Shown here piece after piece: positions 26,172 to 35,128 of a stretch of 64,000 nt of DNA. Under the pieces are notes generated by a model, which saw only the letters and a program-made list of their open reading frames with translations, did not search any database and was not told where the DNA came from. Positions within the stretch are counted from its first letter, which is position 1. Each line of letters begins with the position of its first letter. This stretch comes from JAVVHH01 sp964613945 (lineage in GTDB: Bacteria; Pseudomonadota; Alphaproteobacteria; Acetobacterales; Acetobacteraceae). The stretch lies in assembly GCA_964613945.1 (NCBI GenBank), contig CAZTJC010000003.1, forward strand, positions 186,001 to 250,000. The letters are read 5' to 3'. The translations under genes and the position numbers were made by a program.

Positions 26172-26188
26172 TGTAAATAAGACTTACA
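26172..26188. promoter_or_regulatory. Inverted repeat TGTAA-N7-TTACA
   Basis: A 17-bp operator-like palindrome with 5-bp arms and an AT-rich centre in otherwise GC-rich DNA. It lies 16 bp upstream of the DUF2852 gene and just after the TetR gene stop. Half-site size and spacing suit a dimeric TetR-type regulator. Confidence 0.45.
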
Positions 26189-26204
26189 TACTTTGGAGGC
26201 ACCG

Positions 26205-26621
26205 ATGATCAGCAAGATCGACGAATACGGTAAGGTGGGTTGGATTACCGTCACCGTGGTGGGGTTCTGGCTTGCCTGGCCGATCGGCTTCGCGATGCTG
26301 GCCTTCCTGGCGGGCAGCGGCCGTCTGCGCGGACTGCGCACAACGGCGCCCGGCACTTGGTTCAATCTCGGTGCCCAGGACAATCGCTGGAACGGCGGCT
26401 TCAAGGCACCTTGGGGCGCGACCAAGTCGGCCACTTCCGGCAACAAGGCGTTCGACGACTATCGCGACGAGACCCTGCGCCGCCTCGAGGACGAGGAGCG
26501 TGAGTTCCAGTCGTTCCTCGATCGCCTCCGCAAGGCGCGCGACAAGTCGGAGTTCGACGCCTTCATGGCGGAACGCCGCAACCGCCCTGCCCATGTGCAG
26601 GACGTGACGGACGCCGCCTGA
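26205..26621 (+). CDS. DUF2852 domain-containing membrane protein
   Basis: A 138-residue protein of the DUF2852 family, common in alphaproteobacteria. It has one transmembrane segment (WITVTVVGFWLAWPIGFAML, about residues 13-34), a glycine/aromatic linker, and a charged coiled-coil C-terminus (YRDETLRRLEDEEREFQSFL, then RKARDKSEFDAFMAERR) that is the family signature. GGAGG lies 5 nt before the ATG at 26205. The function is unknown. Confidence 0.88.
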   Translation: MISKIDEYGKVGWITVTVVGFWLAWPIGFAMLAFLAGSGRLRGLRTTAPGTWFNLGAQDNRWNGGFKAPWGATKSATSGNKAFDDYRDETLRRLEDEEREFQSFLDRLRKARDKSEFDAFMAERRNRPAHVQDVTDAA

Positions 26622-26630
26622 TCACGACCC

Positions 26631-26657
26631 GAGGCCCTCTCCGACGGAGAGGGCCTC
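26631..26657. terminator. Bidirectional terminator
   Basis: A perfect 12-bp stem (GAGGCCCTCTCC / GGAGAGGGCCTC) with a GAC loop, followed by a TTTT run on the plus strand. It lies between convergent genes (DUF2852 and the solute-binding protein). Confidence 0.85.
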
Positions 26658-26664
26658 GACCGTT

Positions 26665-28251
26665 TTACTTCACCGTGACGAAGCGCAGCGGGAAGCTGTT
26701 GTCGGCCAACTGCGCCACGTCGATGTTCGCCCGCGTTGCCCAAACCAGCACCTGCTGGTGAAGCGGGATGGTGGCCACCTCGTCCTTGGCAATCGCCGAG
26801 GCCTGGCTGATCAAGGCCTGCCGCTTCTCCGCATTGGTCTCAATGGCGGCCTGATCGAGCAACTCGTCGAACTTCGCATTGCTCCAGCCACCGTCGTTGA
26901 ACACTCCCCGGGTTCCGTTGCGGCTACCCAGCAGGTTGAATAGCGAGTTCCAGGCGTCGTAGGTGTTGGGCGTCCAGCCCAGCATGTAGAAGCTGGTGCG
27001 GTAGTCGGGGTTGCTGATCTCGGCGAAGTACTTGAGCCGGGTCTGGGCGTTCAACGTCACCTTTACGCCGATCCGCGCCAGCATCGCCGTCGCCGCCTGA
27101 CAGATCGCCTCGTCGTTGACGTAGCGGTCATTGGGGCAATCCAGCGTCACGCCGAATCCGTTGGGATATCCGGCCTCGGCCAGCAGCTTCTTGCCCTCTT
27201 CCGGATTGTAGGGGTAGCGCACGTCGTCAGCTTCTTTGTAGGCACCGACGCCGGGCCCATACATCAACCCGGTCACATGCGACTGGCCGCGCATGACGCG
27301 CTGGCGAATGGCGTTGATGTCGATCGCCTGGTAGAACGCCTGCCGCACCCGCTTGTCCTGGAACGGGTTCTTGCCCTTCACGTCCGACTTCAGCAGCTCC
27401 GGCCGGGCGATGTCGAAGCCGAGGAAGATGGTGCGCAGTTCCGGGCCCATCCACAGCTTGATCCCCGGCGCTTTCTCCAGGCGTTGGATGTCCTGCGGCG
27501 GCACGGTGTAGATCATGTCCACATCGCCCGACAGCAATGCCGCTACCCGGGTCGCCGCGTTGCTGATCACGTTGAACGTCACGTCCGTGGCGTTGCCGGA
27601 CAGTTTGTCCCACCAGGCCGGGTTGGCGTGCATGGTGGTGCGCCGATCGGGCTCACGGATATCGAGGATGTATGGTCCGGTGCCGTTGGCATGGCGGGTG
27701 GCGTAGTTCTCGCCGACCTTGGTCAGATCCACCGGCTGCACCGCATCATGCGCCTCGCACCAGGCCTTGGACATGATCACCCAGCCGGTGATCTCCTCGG
27801 TGAAGATCGGATCCGGCACCTTGGTGAAGACGTCGACGGTGAAATCATCGACCTTCTTCATTTCTTTGACGGCTTGGAAGTACGAGTTGATCTGGCTGCC
27901 CGGCCCGCTCGCACGCTGCCAACTGAACACCACGTCGTCGGCGGTGAAATCCTGGCCTTCTTGGAACTTCACGCCGTGGCGGAGATGAAAGCGCCAAGTT
28001 GTGGCATTCAGCGCTTCCCAGCTCTCGGCCAGCGCGGGCTCTACCTTGAGGTTGCGGTCGCGGCGAACCAGCGGATCGTAGAAATTCTGAGTGAACGTCA
28101 GCAGGAAAGTCTCGCTGCGCGTGTAGGGGTCCATAGAGTTCGCGTCGCCGTCGTTGGCGAAACGGAAATTCGCACCTTGAGCCGTATGCCCACCAAACAG
28201 GACCATTGCTGAAAGGGCTGTAGTTTGCGCGAAAGTTTTTAGCGAGATCAC
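26665..28251 (-). CDS. ABC transporter solute-binding protein, peptide/nickel family 5
   Basis: A 528-residue periplasmic binding protein (SBP_bac_5). A cleavable signal peptide runs to about residue 26 (MVLFGGHTAQGA), followed by FRFANDGDANSMDPYTRSET, LAESWEALNATTWRFHLRHG and VKFQEGQDFTADDVVFSWQR, which are family signatures. It resembles dipeptide/oligopeptide binding proteins, but the ligand cannot be set. No permease or ATPase gene is adjacent, so it is an orphan here. Confidence 0.92.
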   Translation of the reverse strand: MISLKTFAQTTALSAMVLFGGHTAQGANFRFANDGDANSMDPYTRSETFLLTFTQNFYDPLVRRDRNLKVEPALAESWEALNATTWRFHLRHGVKFQEGQDFTADDVVFSWQRASGPGSQINSYFQAVKEMKKVDDFTVDVFTKVPDPIFTEEITGWVIMSKAWCEAHDAVQPVDLTKVGENYATRHANGTGPYILDIREPDRRTTMHANPAWWDKLSGNATDVTFNVISNAATRVAALLSGDVDMIYTVPPQDIQRLEKAPGIKLWMGPELRTIFLGFDIARPELLKSDVKGKNPFQDKRVRQAFYQAIDINAIRQRVMRGQSHVTGLMYGPGVGAYKEADDVRYPYNPEEGKKLLAEAGYPNGFGVTLDCPNDRYVNDEAICQAATAMLARIGVKVTLNAQTRLKYFAEISNPDYRTSFYMLGWTPNTYDAWNSLFNLLGSRNGTRGVFNDGGWSNAKFDELLDQAAIETNAEKRQALISQASAIAKDEVATIPLHQQVLVWATRANIDVAQLADNSFPLRFVTVK

Positions 28252-28310
28252 GATGTCCTCACGGCCAGGTTAAAACCACGATAGATGATGTCTAGCACCA
28301 GGAAAACGAA

Positions 28311-28334
28311 AAGGGCGGCCCGAGAGCCGCCCTT
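28311..28334 (-). terminator. Terminator of the atp F0 operon
   Basis: AAGGGCGGC and GCCGCCCTT form a perfect 9-bp stem. On the minus strand it is followed by TTCGTTTTCC, a U-rich stretch. It sits about 25 bp after the atpF stop. Confidence 0.85.
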
Positions 28335-28360
28335 CGCCGTTTGATTGTAGAGACGCAGAC

Positions 28361-28876
28361 TTATGCGGCGCGTCGGCCGGCGAGGGCGGCCGGCAGGCCC
28401 TGGATCGCACGGTCGATCAACGGTGCATCCTGCTCGGGGCCGAAGCCCTGCGCAATGATCTGCTCGGCGGCGCGGGACGCGATGTCGGCGGCAGCTTGCT
28501 GCACCTCGGTGACTGCCGCCTTCTCGGCCGCGGCGATCCGGTCCATGGCCATCTTCTCGCGGCGCTTGGCTGTGTCAGCCGCTTCCTTCTGTGCTGCCGA
28601 CGCGACATCGGCAGCCTGGCTGCGAGCATTGTCCAGCATGATCTGCGCATCCTTGGCCGCCTGCTCGCGCTGGGCCTGGGCGTCCTTCAGCATGGCTTCC
28701 GCTTCGGTGCGCAGCCGCGAGGCCTCGCTCAGCTCGTGACGGATCGTCGCTGCGCGCTTGTCGAGCATCCCAGTGATCGCCAACCACAGCTTACGGCCGA
28801 ACAGCGCGTAGAAGATGAAGAAGCCGAGGCCGACCCACGTGCGCGGATTGCCGAAGAGAGTCTCGTGATGTTCCAT
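28361..28876 (-). CDS. atpF: ATP synthase F0 subunit b
   Basis: Peripheral-stalk subunit, 171 residues: one N-terminal membrane helix (about 14-34, VGLGFFIFYALFGRKLWLAI) and a long Ala/Glu/Lys/Arg-rich helical stalk. It begins MEHHETLFGNPRTWVG. It pairs with the divergent b' encoded directly upstream, the b/b' heterodimer typical of photosynthetic bacteria and alphaproteobacteria. Last gene of atpI-B-E-F'-F, just before the terminator. Confidence 0.95.
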   Translation of the reverse strand: MEHHETLFGNPRTWVGLGFFIFYALFGRKLWLAITGMLDKRAATIRHELSEASRLRTEAEAMLKDAQAQREQAAKDAQIMLDNARSQAADVASAAQKEAADTAKRREKMAMDRIAAAEKAAVTEVQQAAADIASRAAEQIIAQGFGPEQDAPLIDRAIQGLPAALAGRRAA

Positions 28877-28879
28877 GGA

Positions 28880-29374
28880 CTAGCGGGCCCCCATAACGGT
28901 GCCGACGGCATTATCGACGCGCGCGGGATCGGGAGATTGACCGGTCAGGCGCGACACCACGGCGGTAGCGGTCTCGCTGGCGACCTGACGGAGGGCGCCC
29001 ATTGCCTGCTGCCGCGCGGCGGATATCCGATGTTCGGCCTCGGCGAGTTGCCGCTCGAGCTGCTCGCCATCGATGCGCGCGCGCTCGGCAGCTTCCCGCT
29101 TGGCACCGTCGGATGCCTGGGAGATCTGCAGCTGTGCTTCGGCGGAGGCCGAACGCCCACGCTCGGCGATCTCGAGGGCAGCATGATCGGCGGCCTGCTT
29201 GGCGTCGCGTGCGCTCGCCAGGTCCGACGAGATGCGCATCTCGCGCGTTTCCAGCACAGTGCCGACCTTGGGCAGCGCCCAGTACCGCAGCGCCATATAG
29301 AGGGCTGCGAAAATGATAAACATCCAGACGACCTGGGCGATCGTCAGTGGATTGGAGAAATCGAGCTGGGGCAT
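28880..29374 (-). CDS. ATP synthase F0 subunit b'
   Basis: Second peripheral-stalk subunit, 164 residues. It has an N-terminal membrane helix (TIAQVVWMFIIFAALYMALR, about residues 11-30), the conserved WALPKVGTVLETR turn, then a charged coiled-coil helix. The PxxxxVLETR motif distinguishes b' from b. It ends 3 bp before atpF and is separated from atpE by a hairpin that may act as a partial terminator. Confidence 0.95.
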   Translation of the reverse strand: MPQLDFSNPLTIAQVVWMFIIFAALYMALRYWALPKVGTVLETREMRISSDLASARDAKQAADHAALEIAERGRSASAEAQLQISQASDGAKREAAERARIDGEQLERQLAEAEHRISAARQQAMGALRQVASETATAVVSRLTGQSPDPARVDNAVGTVMGAR

Positions 29375-29424
29375 GCGCCTCGCGTCCGGCAGGAAAGGCC
29401 GGCCCGGTGGCCGGCCCGTAACGT

Positions 29425-29470
29425 AGATAAAAGAAAGCCGGCGGCGGACCCTCGAGGTCCGTCGCCGGCT
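29425..29470 (-). terminator. Internal terminator-like hairpin between atpE and the b' gene
   Basis: A 15-bp stem with one G-U pair (AGCCGGCG...CGGACC / GGTCCG...CGCCGGCT) and a CTCGA loop lies 10 bp after the atpE stop. On the minus strand it is followed by TTCTTTTATC. A second GC palindrome (GGCCGGCC arms) follows at about 29397-29415. It is positioned to stop or stabilise most atpE transcripts and so favour the c subunit. Confidence 0.75.
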
Positions 29471-29479
29471 CCGGTCGGC

Positions 29480-29737
29480 TTAGGTGAAGAGGATGAGGAA
29501 GGCGATCAGCAGCGCGAACAGCGCAACGGCTTCCGTCAGCGCGAAGCCAAGAATGCCGATCGGGAACACGACGTCACGGGCGGACGGGTTACGGCCGACA
29601 GTGGTTACCATCGCGGAGAAGATGCTGCCCATGCCCAAGCCGACGCCGGCCAGAGCGATAACGGCGATGCCTGCGCCAAGAGCCTTATAGGCCAGGACGG
29701 ATTCGTGAGCGACGGCGACAGCGGTTTGCGGGTCCAT
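29480..29737 (-). CDS. atpE: ATP synthase F0 subunit c
   Basis: Proton-translocating ring subunit, 85 residues in two membrane helices. Helix 1 carries the glycine-rich GAGIAVIALAGVGLGMGSIF, the polar loop is GRNPSARD, and helix 2 has the essential carboxylate Glu in ALTEAVALFALLIAFL. A Glu rather than Asp, with no extra sodium-ligand pattern that I can see, suits a proton-driven ring. It is flanked downstream by a strong hairpin. Confidence 0.97.
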   Translation of the reverse strand: MDPQTAVAVAHESVLAYKALGAGIAVIALAGVGLGMGSIFSAMVTTVGRNPSARDVVFPIGILGFALTEAVALFALLIAFLILFT

Positions 29738-29781
29738 GACGTAGGTCCTTTCAGTTTAACTTTGAGGGTATCGGTCCCGGA

Positions 29782-30561
29782 TCAGTGCAGGTGCACTGCG
29801 TCGTGCAGGTAGATGCACGTCAGGACGGCGAACACGTAAGCCTGGAGCGCGGCCACCAGGAGCTCGAAGCCCTGAAGGATCACGGTCAACGCTAGCGGCA
29901 GGATGCCGAACGCACCGGTCACGACACCCGCGCCGGCCAGGATGAGGATGAAGCTGCCGAACACTTCGAACATCACGTGCCCGGCCACCATATTGGCGAA
30001 CAACCGGATCGAGAGGCTCACCGGCCGCGACAGGTAGGAGATGACCTCGACCGGAATGATCAACGGCGCCAACAACTTGGGTGCGCCTTCCGGAAAGAAG
30101 TAGCCGAAGAATTTCAGCCCGTGGATGCGGAGCGCCACCAGCGTGACGATCACGATCACCATGACGGCCAGCCCGCCGGTGACGGCGATGTGGCTGGTGT
30201 AGGTGAAGGAATACGGCAGCAGGCCGAGCACGTTGCCGAGGAACACGAAGAAGAACAGCGTGAACACGAACGGGAAGTATTTTTTCCCTTCCGGCCCGAT
30301 CGCGCCGACCGCCATGTCCATGATGCCGGAATAGGCCATCTCGGCCAGCGCTTGTAGCCGACCCGGAATGATCGCCTGCGGCTTGGCGCCGTAATACATC
30401 GTCGCCAGCAACAGCGCCGAGGCCAGAATCATCATGAGATTCGAATTGGTGAAGTTCACCGAGCGGCCGATCGCCCCCAGGGCGCCATGCAGCTCGAACT
30501 GGCCAAGTGCGTCGATCTTCGGTGCTGCTTCGGCGGCCAAACTCAGTTCCCTTCCACTCAC
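29782..30561 (-). CDS. atpB: ATP synthase F0 subunit a
   Basis: Stator subunit forming the proton half-channels, 259 residues. The essential arginine lies in RPVSLSIRLFANMVAGH and the C-terminal helix in LLVAALQAYVFAVLTCIYLHD. The start is GTG 30561, which overlaps the atpI stop as GTGA. A TTG at 30540 preceded by GGAAGGGAA is a serious alternative and would remove seven residues. Confidence 0.94.
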   Translation of the reverse strand: MSGRELSLAAEAAPKIDALGQFELHGALGAIGRSVNFTNSNLMMILASALLLATMYYGAKPQAIIPGRLQALAEMAYSGIMDMAVGAIGPEGKKYFPFVFTLFFFVFLGNVLGLLPYSFTYTSHIAVTGGLAVMVIVIVTLVALRIHGLKFFGYFFPEGAPKLLAPLIIPVEVISYLSRPVSLSIRLFANMVAGHVMFEVFGSFILILAGAGVVTGAFGILPLALTVILQGFELLVAALQAYVFAVLTCIYLHDAVHLH

Positions 30562-30890
30562 GAGCCCGGCGTGGGCCGTGTCTTGCGCGGCATCATCAGC
30601 CGCCAAACGTTCGCCACCCCAGCCGCACCGCCGAGCAGCACGAACAGGGCCAGCAGCCAGGGGCGAGTCCCCAGCAGCCAATCCAAACCCCACCCGATCG
30701 CAAGTCCGACCGCAAGCGCGGAAACCAGCTCGACCCCGACACGCGCGCCAATGCCCATGGGGCTTGGCGAGCTACCCGAGCCCACACCAGGTGCCGGTTT
30801 AGGCGCTGCCGCCTCTTGCCGAGCCTGCGCACCGCGCAGACGCTCCTCGAAGGAGCCTCCATCCTGGGATGGTTTATCCCGATCACTCAT
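30558..30890 (-). CDS. atpI: ATP synthase assembly protein AtpI
   Basis: A 110-residue membrane protein heading the F0 operon. An Arg/Gln/Ala- and Pro-rich cytoplasmic N-terminus (1-45) is followed by two hydrophobic helices (VELVSALAVGLAIGWGLDWL and LLALFVLLGGAAGVANVWRL). The GWGLDWLLGTRPW turn is an AtpI-family feature. It probably helps c-ring assembly or Mg2+ supply. It is translationally coupled to atpB. Confidence 0.9.
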   Translation of the reverse strand: MSDRDKPSQDGGSFEERLRGAQARQEAAAPKPAPGVGSGSSPSPMGIGARVGVELVSALAVGLAIGWGLDWLLGTRPWLLALFVLLGGAAGVANVWRLMMPRKTRPTPGS

Positions 30891-30934
30891 TTCCGCCCCC
30901 GCACGCCCAACGACCGCGCCGCAAAGGCGCCCGT

Positions 30935-30963
30935 CTGCTATCTTCGAGGGGGTAGGGTGTCAA
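30935..30963 (-). promoter_or_regulatory. Candidate promoter of the atp F0 operon
   Basis: On the minus strand TTGACA (30963-30958) is followed 17 bp later by TAGCAG (30940-30935), about 45 bp upstream of the atpI ATG. The -35 is a perfect consensus and the -10 is weak. The site lies in the smc-atpI gap. Confidence 0.55.
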
Positions 30964-30990
30964 GGCTGAGACGCGCTTTCATCTGCGAAA

Positions 30991-33900
30991 CTACTCCGCA
31001 GCCACGGCCTCGACCATTTCCACCGCCGCCCCGAGATCCACCGACAGCAGCCGCGACACCCCACGCTCCTGCATCGTGACGCCATACAGCCGGTCCATCC
31101 GCGCCATGGTCAGGTGATGATGGGTGACCACCAGGAAGCGCGTGCCGGTCTCGGCGACCATGTCGGCCAGCAACGTGCAAAAGCGCTCAACATTGGCGTC
31201 GTCGAGCGGCGCATCGACCTCGTCGAGCACGCAGAGCGGCGCCGGATTGCAGCGGAAGACGGCAAAGATCAGGCTCAGCGCCGTCAGCGCCTGCTCGCCA
31301 CCCGACAGCAGCGACAGCGTGGCCAGCTTCTTGCCCGGTGGCTGCGCGTAGATCTCCAGCCCGGCCAGCAGCGGATCGTCCGACCCCACCATCGCCAGAT
31401 GCGCCCGCCCGCCACCGAACATACGAGCGAACAGCTGCTGGAAGTGCTTGTCCACTTGATTGAACATGTCCGACAGGCGCTCGCGCCCTTCCCGGTTCAG
31501 GTGCCCGATGCCGCCCCGCAGCTTGGCGATAGCGGTGCCCAACTCCTCGCGCTCACCGACGATGGTGGCCATTTCGCCGGCCAGCGCCTCGGCCTCCATT
31601 TCGGCACGCAGGTTGACCGGCCCCATCGCTTCCCGCTCGCGGGCCAAGCGCTGCCACTTGCCGCGCGCGCGATCTTCCGCCGCCGCCGAGACGTCGTCCG
31701 GCGGAGGGGGAATGTCCAATGCGCCGAGCCGTTCCGCCACCGCTGCTTCGGCGGCCGCCACGCCCGCCGTCGCCGCCTCGATGCCGCCCTCCGCCCTGAC
31801 CAACGCCTCGCGTGCGGCATACAGCGCCTGCTCCGCCCGCCGCGCGGTGTCGCTGGCGACCGAAACCTGGCGTTCCGCGCCTGCCAGCGCCGTTGCCGCG
31901 GCCTGATGCGCCGCCTGTGCCTCGTGCAACGCCGCCTCCGCCTGCGCCGCCTGTCGCGATGCGGCTTCGGGACCGCCAGACAGTTCATCGGCTTCGGCCG
32001 CCGCAGCCTGCGCCCGCGCGCGCAGATCCGTGACCCGACCCCGCGCATCCGCCGCCCGCATGCGGCCATCCTCCCGCTCGCGGCCGATCACGCCCCGCCG
32101 ATGCTGCCGCCCGACATGGCCGCGCTCGAGCGTCTGCAGCGCCAATTGCGCCTCGCGGTCCCGCGCCCGCGCTGCCGCCTGTGCCGCCTTGCCGCGCTCC
32201 ACCTCGGCCCGCAGCATCGTTATATCCGGCGCCGCGTCCCGCTCGCGCCGGGCTTCGGCCAGCGCGGCATCGGCCTCCGCCCGCTCCGGGGCCAGCGCGT
32301 CGATCTGCGCCAACAAATCCGCCAACCGCGCCCCGCTCTGCTCGGCCCGGCCACGCAGGCCCGCCGCATCGCTCCGGCTTCGCTCCGCCGCCTGCTCGGC
32401 CGCTCGCAGCGCCGTTCGCGCCTGGCCGTCCGCCGCCATGGCGGCCCGCTCGGTCACATCCGCCGCCTCGCGCGCCGTCCGCGCCGCCGCCGAAACCTTC
32501 TCGGCCGCCCGCAACTGCTCCTGCAGCCCGGCCAGCCGGTTGCGCTGCTGCAGCCGCACCGCCGCCGCCGTCGGCGCGCCCGCCCGCACCGTGTAGCCGT
32601 CCCAGCGCCATACCGCGCCCGCCCGCGACACCAGCGTCTGACCCGGCAGCAACGCCGCCTGACCCGCCTGTCCCCCCGCATCGTCGGCCACCACCGACAC
32701 CCCGGCCAACGCCCGCGCCAGCAGCGCCGGGCCCTGCACCAGACCGGCCAAACTCTCGCCCGGCATCGCCGCAACCTCGAGCGGCGGCAACTCGCGCCAG
32801 TGCCGCGGCGCGTGGGGATCCGCCGCCGCCGCCAATTCCTCGCCGAGCGCCGCACCGAGCGCCGCCTCCAGCCCGGCCGGCACCTCGAGCCGATCCACCA
32901 TCTTGGGCCATTTCTCGCCATCGCGGACGGCCAACACCTGCGACAGCCCGGCGACCTCCGCCGCCAGCTTCGCCCGCGCCGCCTCCGCCTGGTTCAGCCG
33001 CTCCCGCGCCGCAATCGCGGCCGGTAATGCCGCCACCCGCGACGCTTCGGCCGCTTCCGCCTGGGTCCGGGCGGCGGCCAACGCCTCCCGCGCCGACGCC
33101 TCGGCCGAGATCGCCCGCTGTAACTGCGCCGGGTCGGGCGCCGCGGCTTCAGCCCGGGCCCGCTCGGCGGCCAATCGCGCGCCCGCCTCGGCGGCCCGAC
33201 GCGCCCGCGCCTCTGCCGCCGACATCACCTGCTGCAACGTCGCCGCCCGCGCCGTCAGCTCCGCCGCCCGCTCGGTGGCCGCACTCGCCGCCGTCTCGGC
33301 TGCTGCCAACGCGTCCGCCGCCGCCGCCGCCGCCGCCTGCGCCGCGGCCGACGCCGCCGGATACGCCTCGGCCTCGGCTGCCAATCGCGCGCTTTCAGCC
33401 TCGAGCCGGGCGTCCGCGGCGTCGACGTCCTTCTGAATCTGCTCGGCATGCCCGAGGTCGCGCACCGCCTGCGCCTGCCGCGCCACCGCAGCCGCCAACG
33501 CGCTCTGCGCCCGCGCGATCTCCGCTTTGACGCCCTCTTGCGCCACCCGCGCCCGCTCCAGCAGCGTCCGCGCCGCCGCCTCGTCGGCCCGCAAGCCCGG
33601 CACCGCCGCCTGTGCCACTTGGGCTGCCTGCGCCCTGCCGACCGCCGCGGCCGCCGCTGCGGTCACCGCATTCTCCGCCGCGACCAACGCCGCCTCGCCC
33701 GCCGCCGCCGCCGCCCGCGCTCGGGCCTGCGCGATGGACAGCATCGCCGCCTCCGCCTCCCCCACCGTCGACGACAGCGTCCGATACCGGCTCGCCTGCT
33801 TGGCCTGCTTTTGCAGCCCGTCGAGCTGCGTTTCCAGCATCGCCCGCCGCTCTTCGGCCCGCTCGAGATTGACTTCGGCCGCCCGCAGCCGCGTCTCCGC

Positions 33901-34449
33901 CTCCGCCCGGCGCGCGTGCAGCCCGGTGATCCCGGCCGCTTCCTCCAATACTTGGCGCCGCTCCTCCGGCCGCGCCGACACCAGCGCGCTGACCCGGCCC
34001 TGGCTCACCATCGCCGAGGACCGCGCGCCCGATGCCAGATCGGCGAACAGCGTCTGCACGTCCCGCGCCCTGGTCTCGCGGCCGTTCACCCGGTAGGCGC
34101 TGCCGGACCCGCGTTCGATCCGCCGCGCCACCGCCAGTTCCGGCACCCCGCCGAACGGCACCGGAAAGCCGCCCGCTTCGCCGCCGCTTTCCAGCGTCAG
34201 CACCACTTCGGCCAGGTTACGGCTCGACCGCGTCGCCGTGCCGGCGAAGATGACGTCGTCCATCTCCGCGCCGCGCATCGTCCGCGCCGAGGCCTCGCCC
34301 ATGGCCCAGCGCAGCGCGTCGGTGACGTTACTCTTGCCGCAGCCGTTCGGCCCGACGATGCCGGTCAATCCCGGCAGGATTTCGACCGTCGCGGGCTCGG
34401 CGAAACTCTTGAATCCGGTGATCCCTAGCCGGACGAACCGTGCCCGCAT
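30991..34449 (-). CDS. smc: Chromosome segregation ATPase SMC
   Basis: A 1152-residue condensin core subunit. The N-terminal head has GPNGCGKSN (Walker A) and a Q-loop region. A long Ala/Arg/Glu-rich coiled coil follows, a hinge near residues 500-640 (EVAGLSQVLAVRDGEKWPKM onward), and a second coil. The C-terminal head has LSGGEQALTALSLIF (signature) and CVLDEVDAPLDD (Walker B). The extreme alanine and arginine content reflects the genome's GC. No ScpA/ScpB genes are in the window. It follows dsbA by 5 bp. Confidence 0.97.
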   Translation of the reverse strand: MRARFVRLGITGFKSFAEPATVEILPGLTGIVGPNGCGKSNVTDALRWAMGEASARTMRGAEMDDVIFAGTATRSSRNLAEVVLTLESGGEAGGFPVPFGGVPELAVARRIERGSGSAYRVNGRETRARDVQTLFADLASGARSSAMVSQGRVSALVSARPEERRQVLEEAAGITGLHARRAEAETRLRAAEVNLERAEERRAMLETQLDGLQKQAKQASRYRTLSSTVGEAEAAMLSIAQARARAAAAAGEAALVAAENAVTAAAAAAVGRAQAAQVAQAAVPGLRADEAAARTLLERARVAQEGVKAEIARAQSALAAAVARQAQAVRDLGHAEQIQKDVDAADARLEAESARLAAEAEAYPAASAAAQAAAAAAADALAAAETAASAATERAAELTARAATLQQVMSAAEARARRAAEAGARLAAERARAEAAAPDPAQLQRAISAEASAREALAAARTQAEAAEASRVAALPAAIAARERLNQAEAARAKLAAEVAGLSQVLAVRDGEKWPKMVDRLEVPAGLEAALGAALGEELAAAADPHAPRHWRELPPLEVAAMPGESLAGLVQGPALLARALAGVSVVADDAGGQAGQAALLPGQTLVSRAGAVWRWDGYTVRAGAPTAAAVRLQQRNRLAGLQEQLRAAEKVSAAARTAREAADVTERAAMAADGQARTALRAAEQAAERSRSDAAGLRGRAEQSGARLADLLAQIDALAPERAEADAALAEARRERDAAPDITMLRAEVERGKAAQAAARARDREAQLALQTLERGHVGRQHRRGVIGREREDGRMRAADARGRVTDLRARAQAAAAEADELSGGPEAASRQAAQAEAALHEAQAAHQAAATALAGAERQVSVASDTARRAEQALYAAREALVRAEGGIEAATAGVAAAEAAVAERLGALDIPPPPDDVSAAAEDRARGKWQRLAREREAMGPVNLRAEMEAEALAGEMATIVGEREELGTAIAKLRGGIGHLNREGRERLSDMFNQVDKHFQQLFARMFGGGRAHLAMVGSDDPLLAGLEIYAQPPGKKLATLSLLSGGEQALTALSLIFAVFRCNPAPLCVLDEVDAPLDDANVERFCTLLADMVAETGTRFLVVTHHHLTMARMDRLYGVTMQERGVSRLLSVDLGAAVEMVEAVAAE

Positions 34450-34454
34450 CCGAA

Positions 34455-35069
34455 CTAGGCGGAAGCGTCCGTCACGGCCTTGACGAACGTGTCGAACGGC
34501 ACCGCGCCGGCCATCGGCTTGTCGTTGAACACAAAGGTCGGCGTGCTGTTGACGCTGTAGGTTTTCTCGCCGCGGGCCTGCTCGTCGAGCACGAACTGCT
34601 TCAGCTTGTCATCGCGCACCGTCGCATCAAACGTCGCCCGCGTCATGCCGGCCAGCATCGACAGCTTGGCCAGCTCCTCGACCGGGTTGCCACCGCGGAT
34701 GAACGCCCAGCGATCCTGCGTCGACAGCAGCGCCGAGATGAACGGCTCATACCGCTCCGGCGGCAACGCGCGCGAGATCATCGCGGCATACAGCGCCAAC
34801 TGGTCGAGCGGGTAGTCGCGCCAGACGTAGCGGATCTTGCCGGTATCGATCAGCTCCGCCTTCACGCGCGGAAAGGTTTCTTTCTGGAACGCGGCGCAAT
34901 GGGTGCAGGTGAGGCTGAAATACTCCTGCACCGTCACCTTGGCGTCGGGGCTGCCGAGCGCGCGGTCGGCGAAGCGGGCGTCCTCGCCCTCGGCAAGCGC
35001 TGGGCGGAGAAGCGCACTGGCGGGAAGTGCCAGCAGGCTGGCGGCAAGCAAGGTGCGGCGGGTCGGCAT
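34455..35069 (-). CDS. DsbA-family thiol:disulfide oxidoreductase
   Basis: A 204-residue periplasmic thioredoxin-fold protein. The signal sequence MPTRRTLLAASLLALPASAL has a twin-arginine RRTLL, so Tat export is possible. The active site is SLTCTHCAAFQ (CxxC = CTHC), and the cis-Pro loop is NSTPTFVFN. A helical insert lies between (about 85-160). This matches the DSBA-like/DsbG-type proteins conserved next to smc in alphaproteobacteria. The ATG at 35069 is used; a longer frame lacks a credible signal peptide. Confidence 0.92.
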   Translation of the reverse strand: MPTRRTLLAASLLALPASALLRPALAEGEDARFADRALGSPDAKVTVQEYFSLTCTHCAAFQKETFPRVKAELIDTGKIRYVWRDYPLDQLALYAAMISRALPPERYEPFISALLSTQDRWAFIRGGNPVEELAKLSMLAGMTRATFDATVRDDKLKQFVLDEQARGEKTYSVNSTPTFVFNDKPMAGAVPFDTFVKAVTDASA

Positions 35070-35128
35070 GGTGGCAGCCTCGAGATGGGAGGATTTGGCC
35101 CGATATGCCTCCGTTACCCGAGTCCTCG

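Noticed and set aside
31114..33530. Large plus-strand Pro/Arg/Ala-rich frames inside smc
   Set aside because: They mirror the Ala/Arg/Glu-rich coiled coil of SMC and show only low-complexity sequence.
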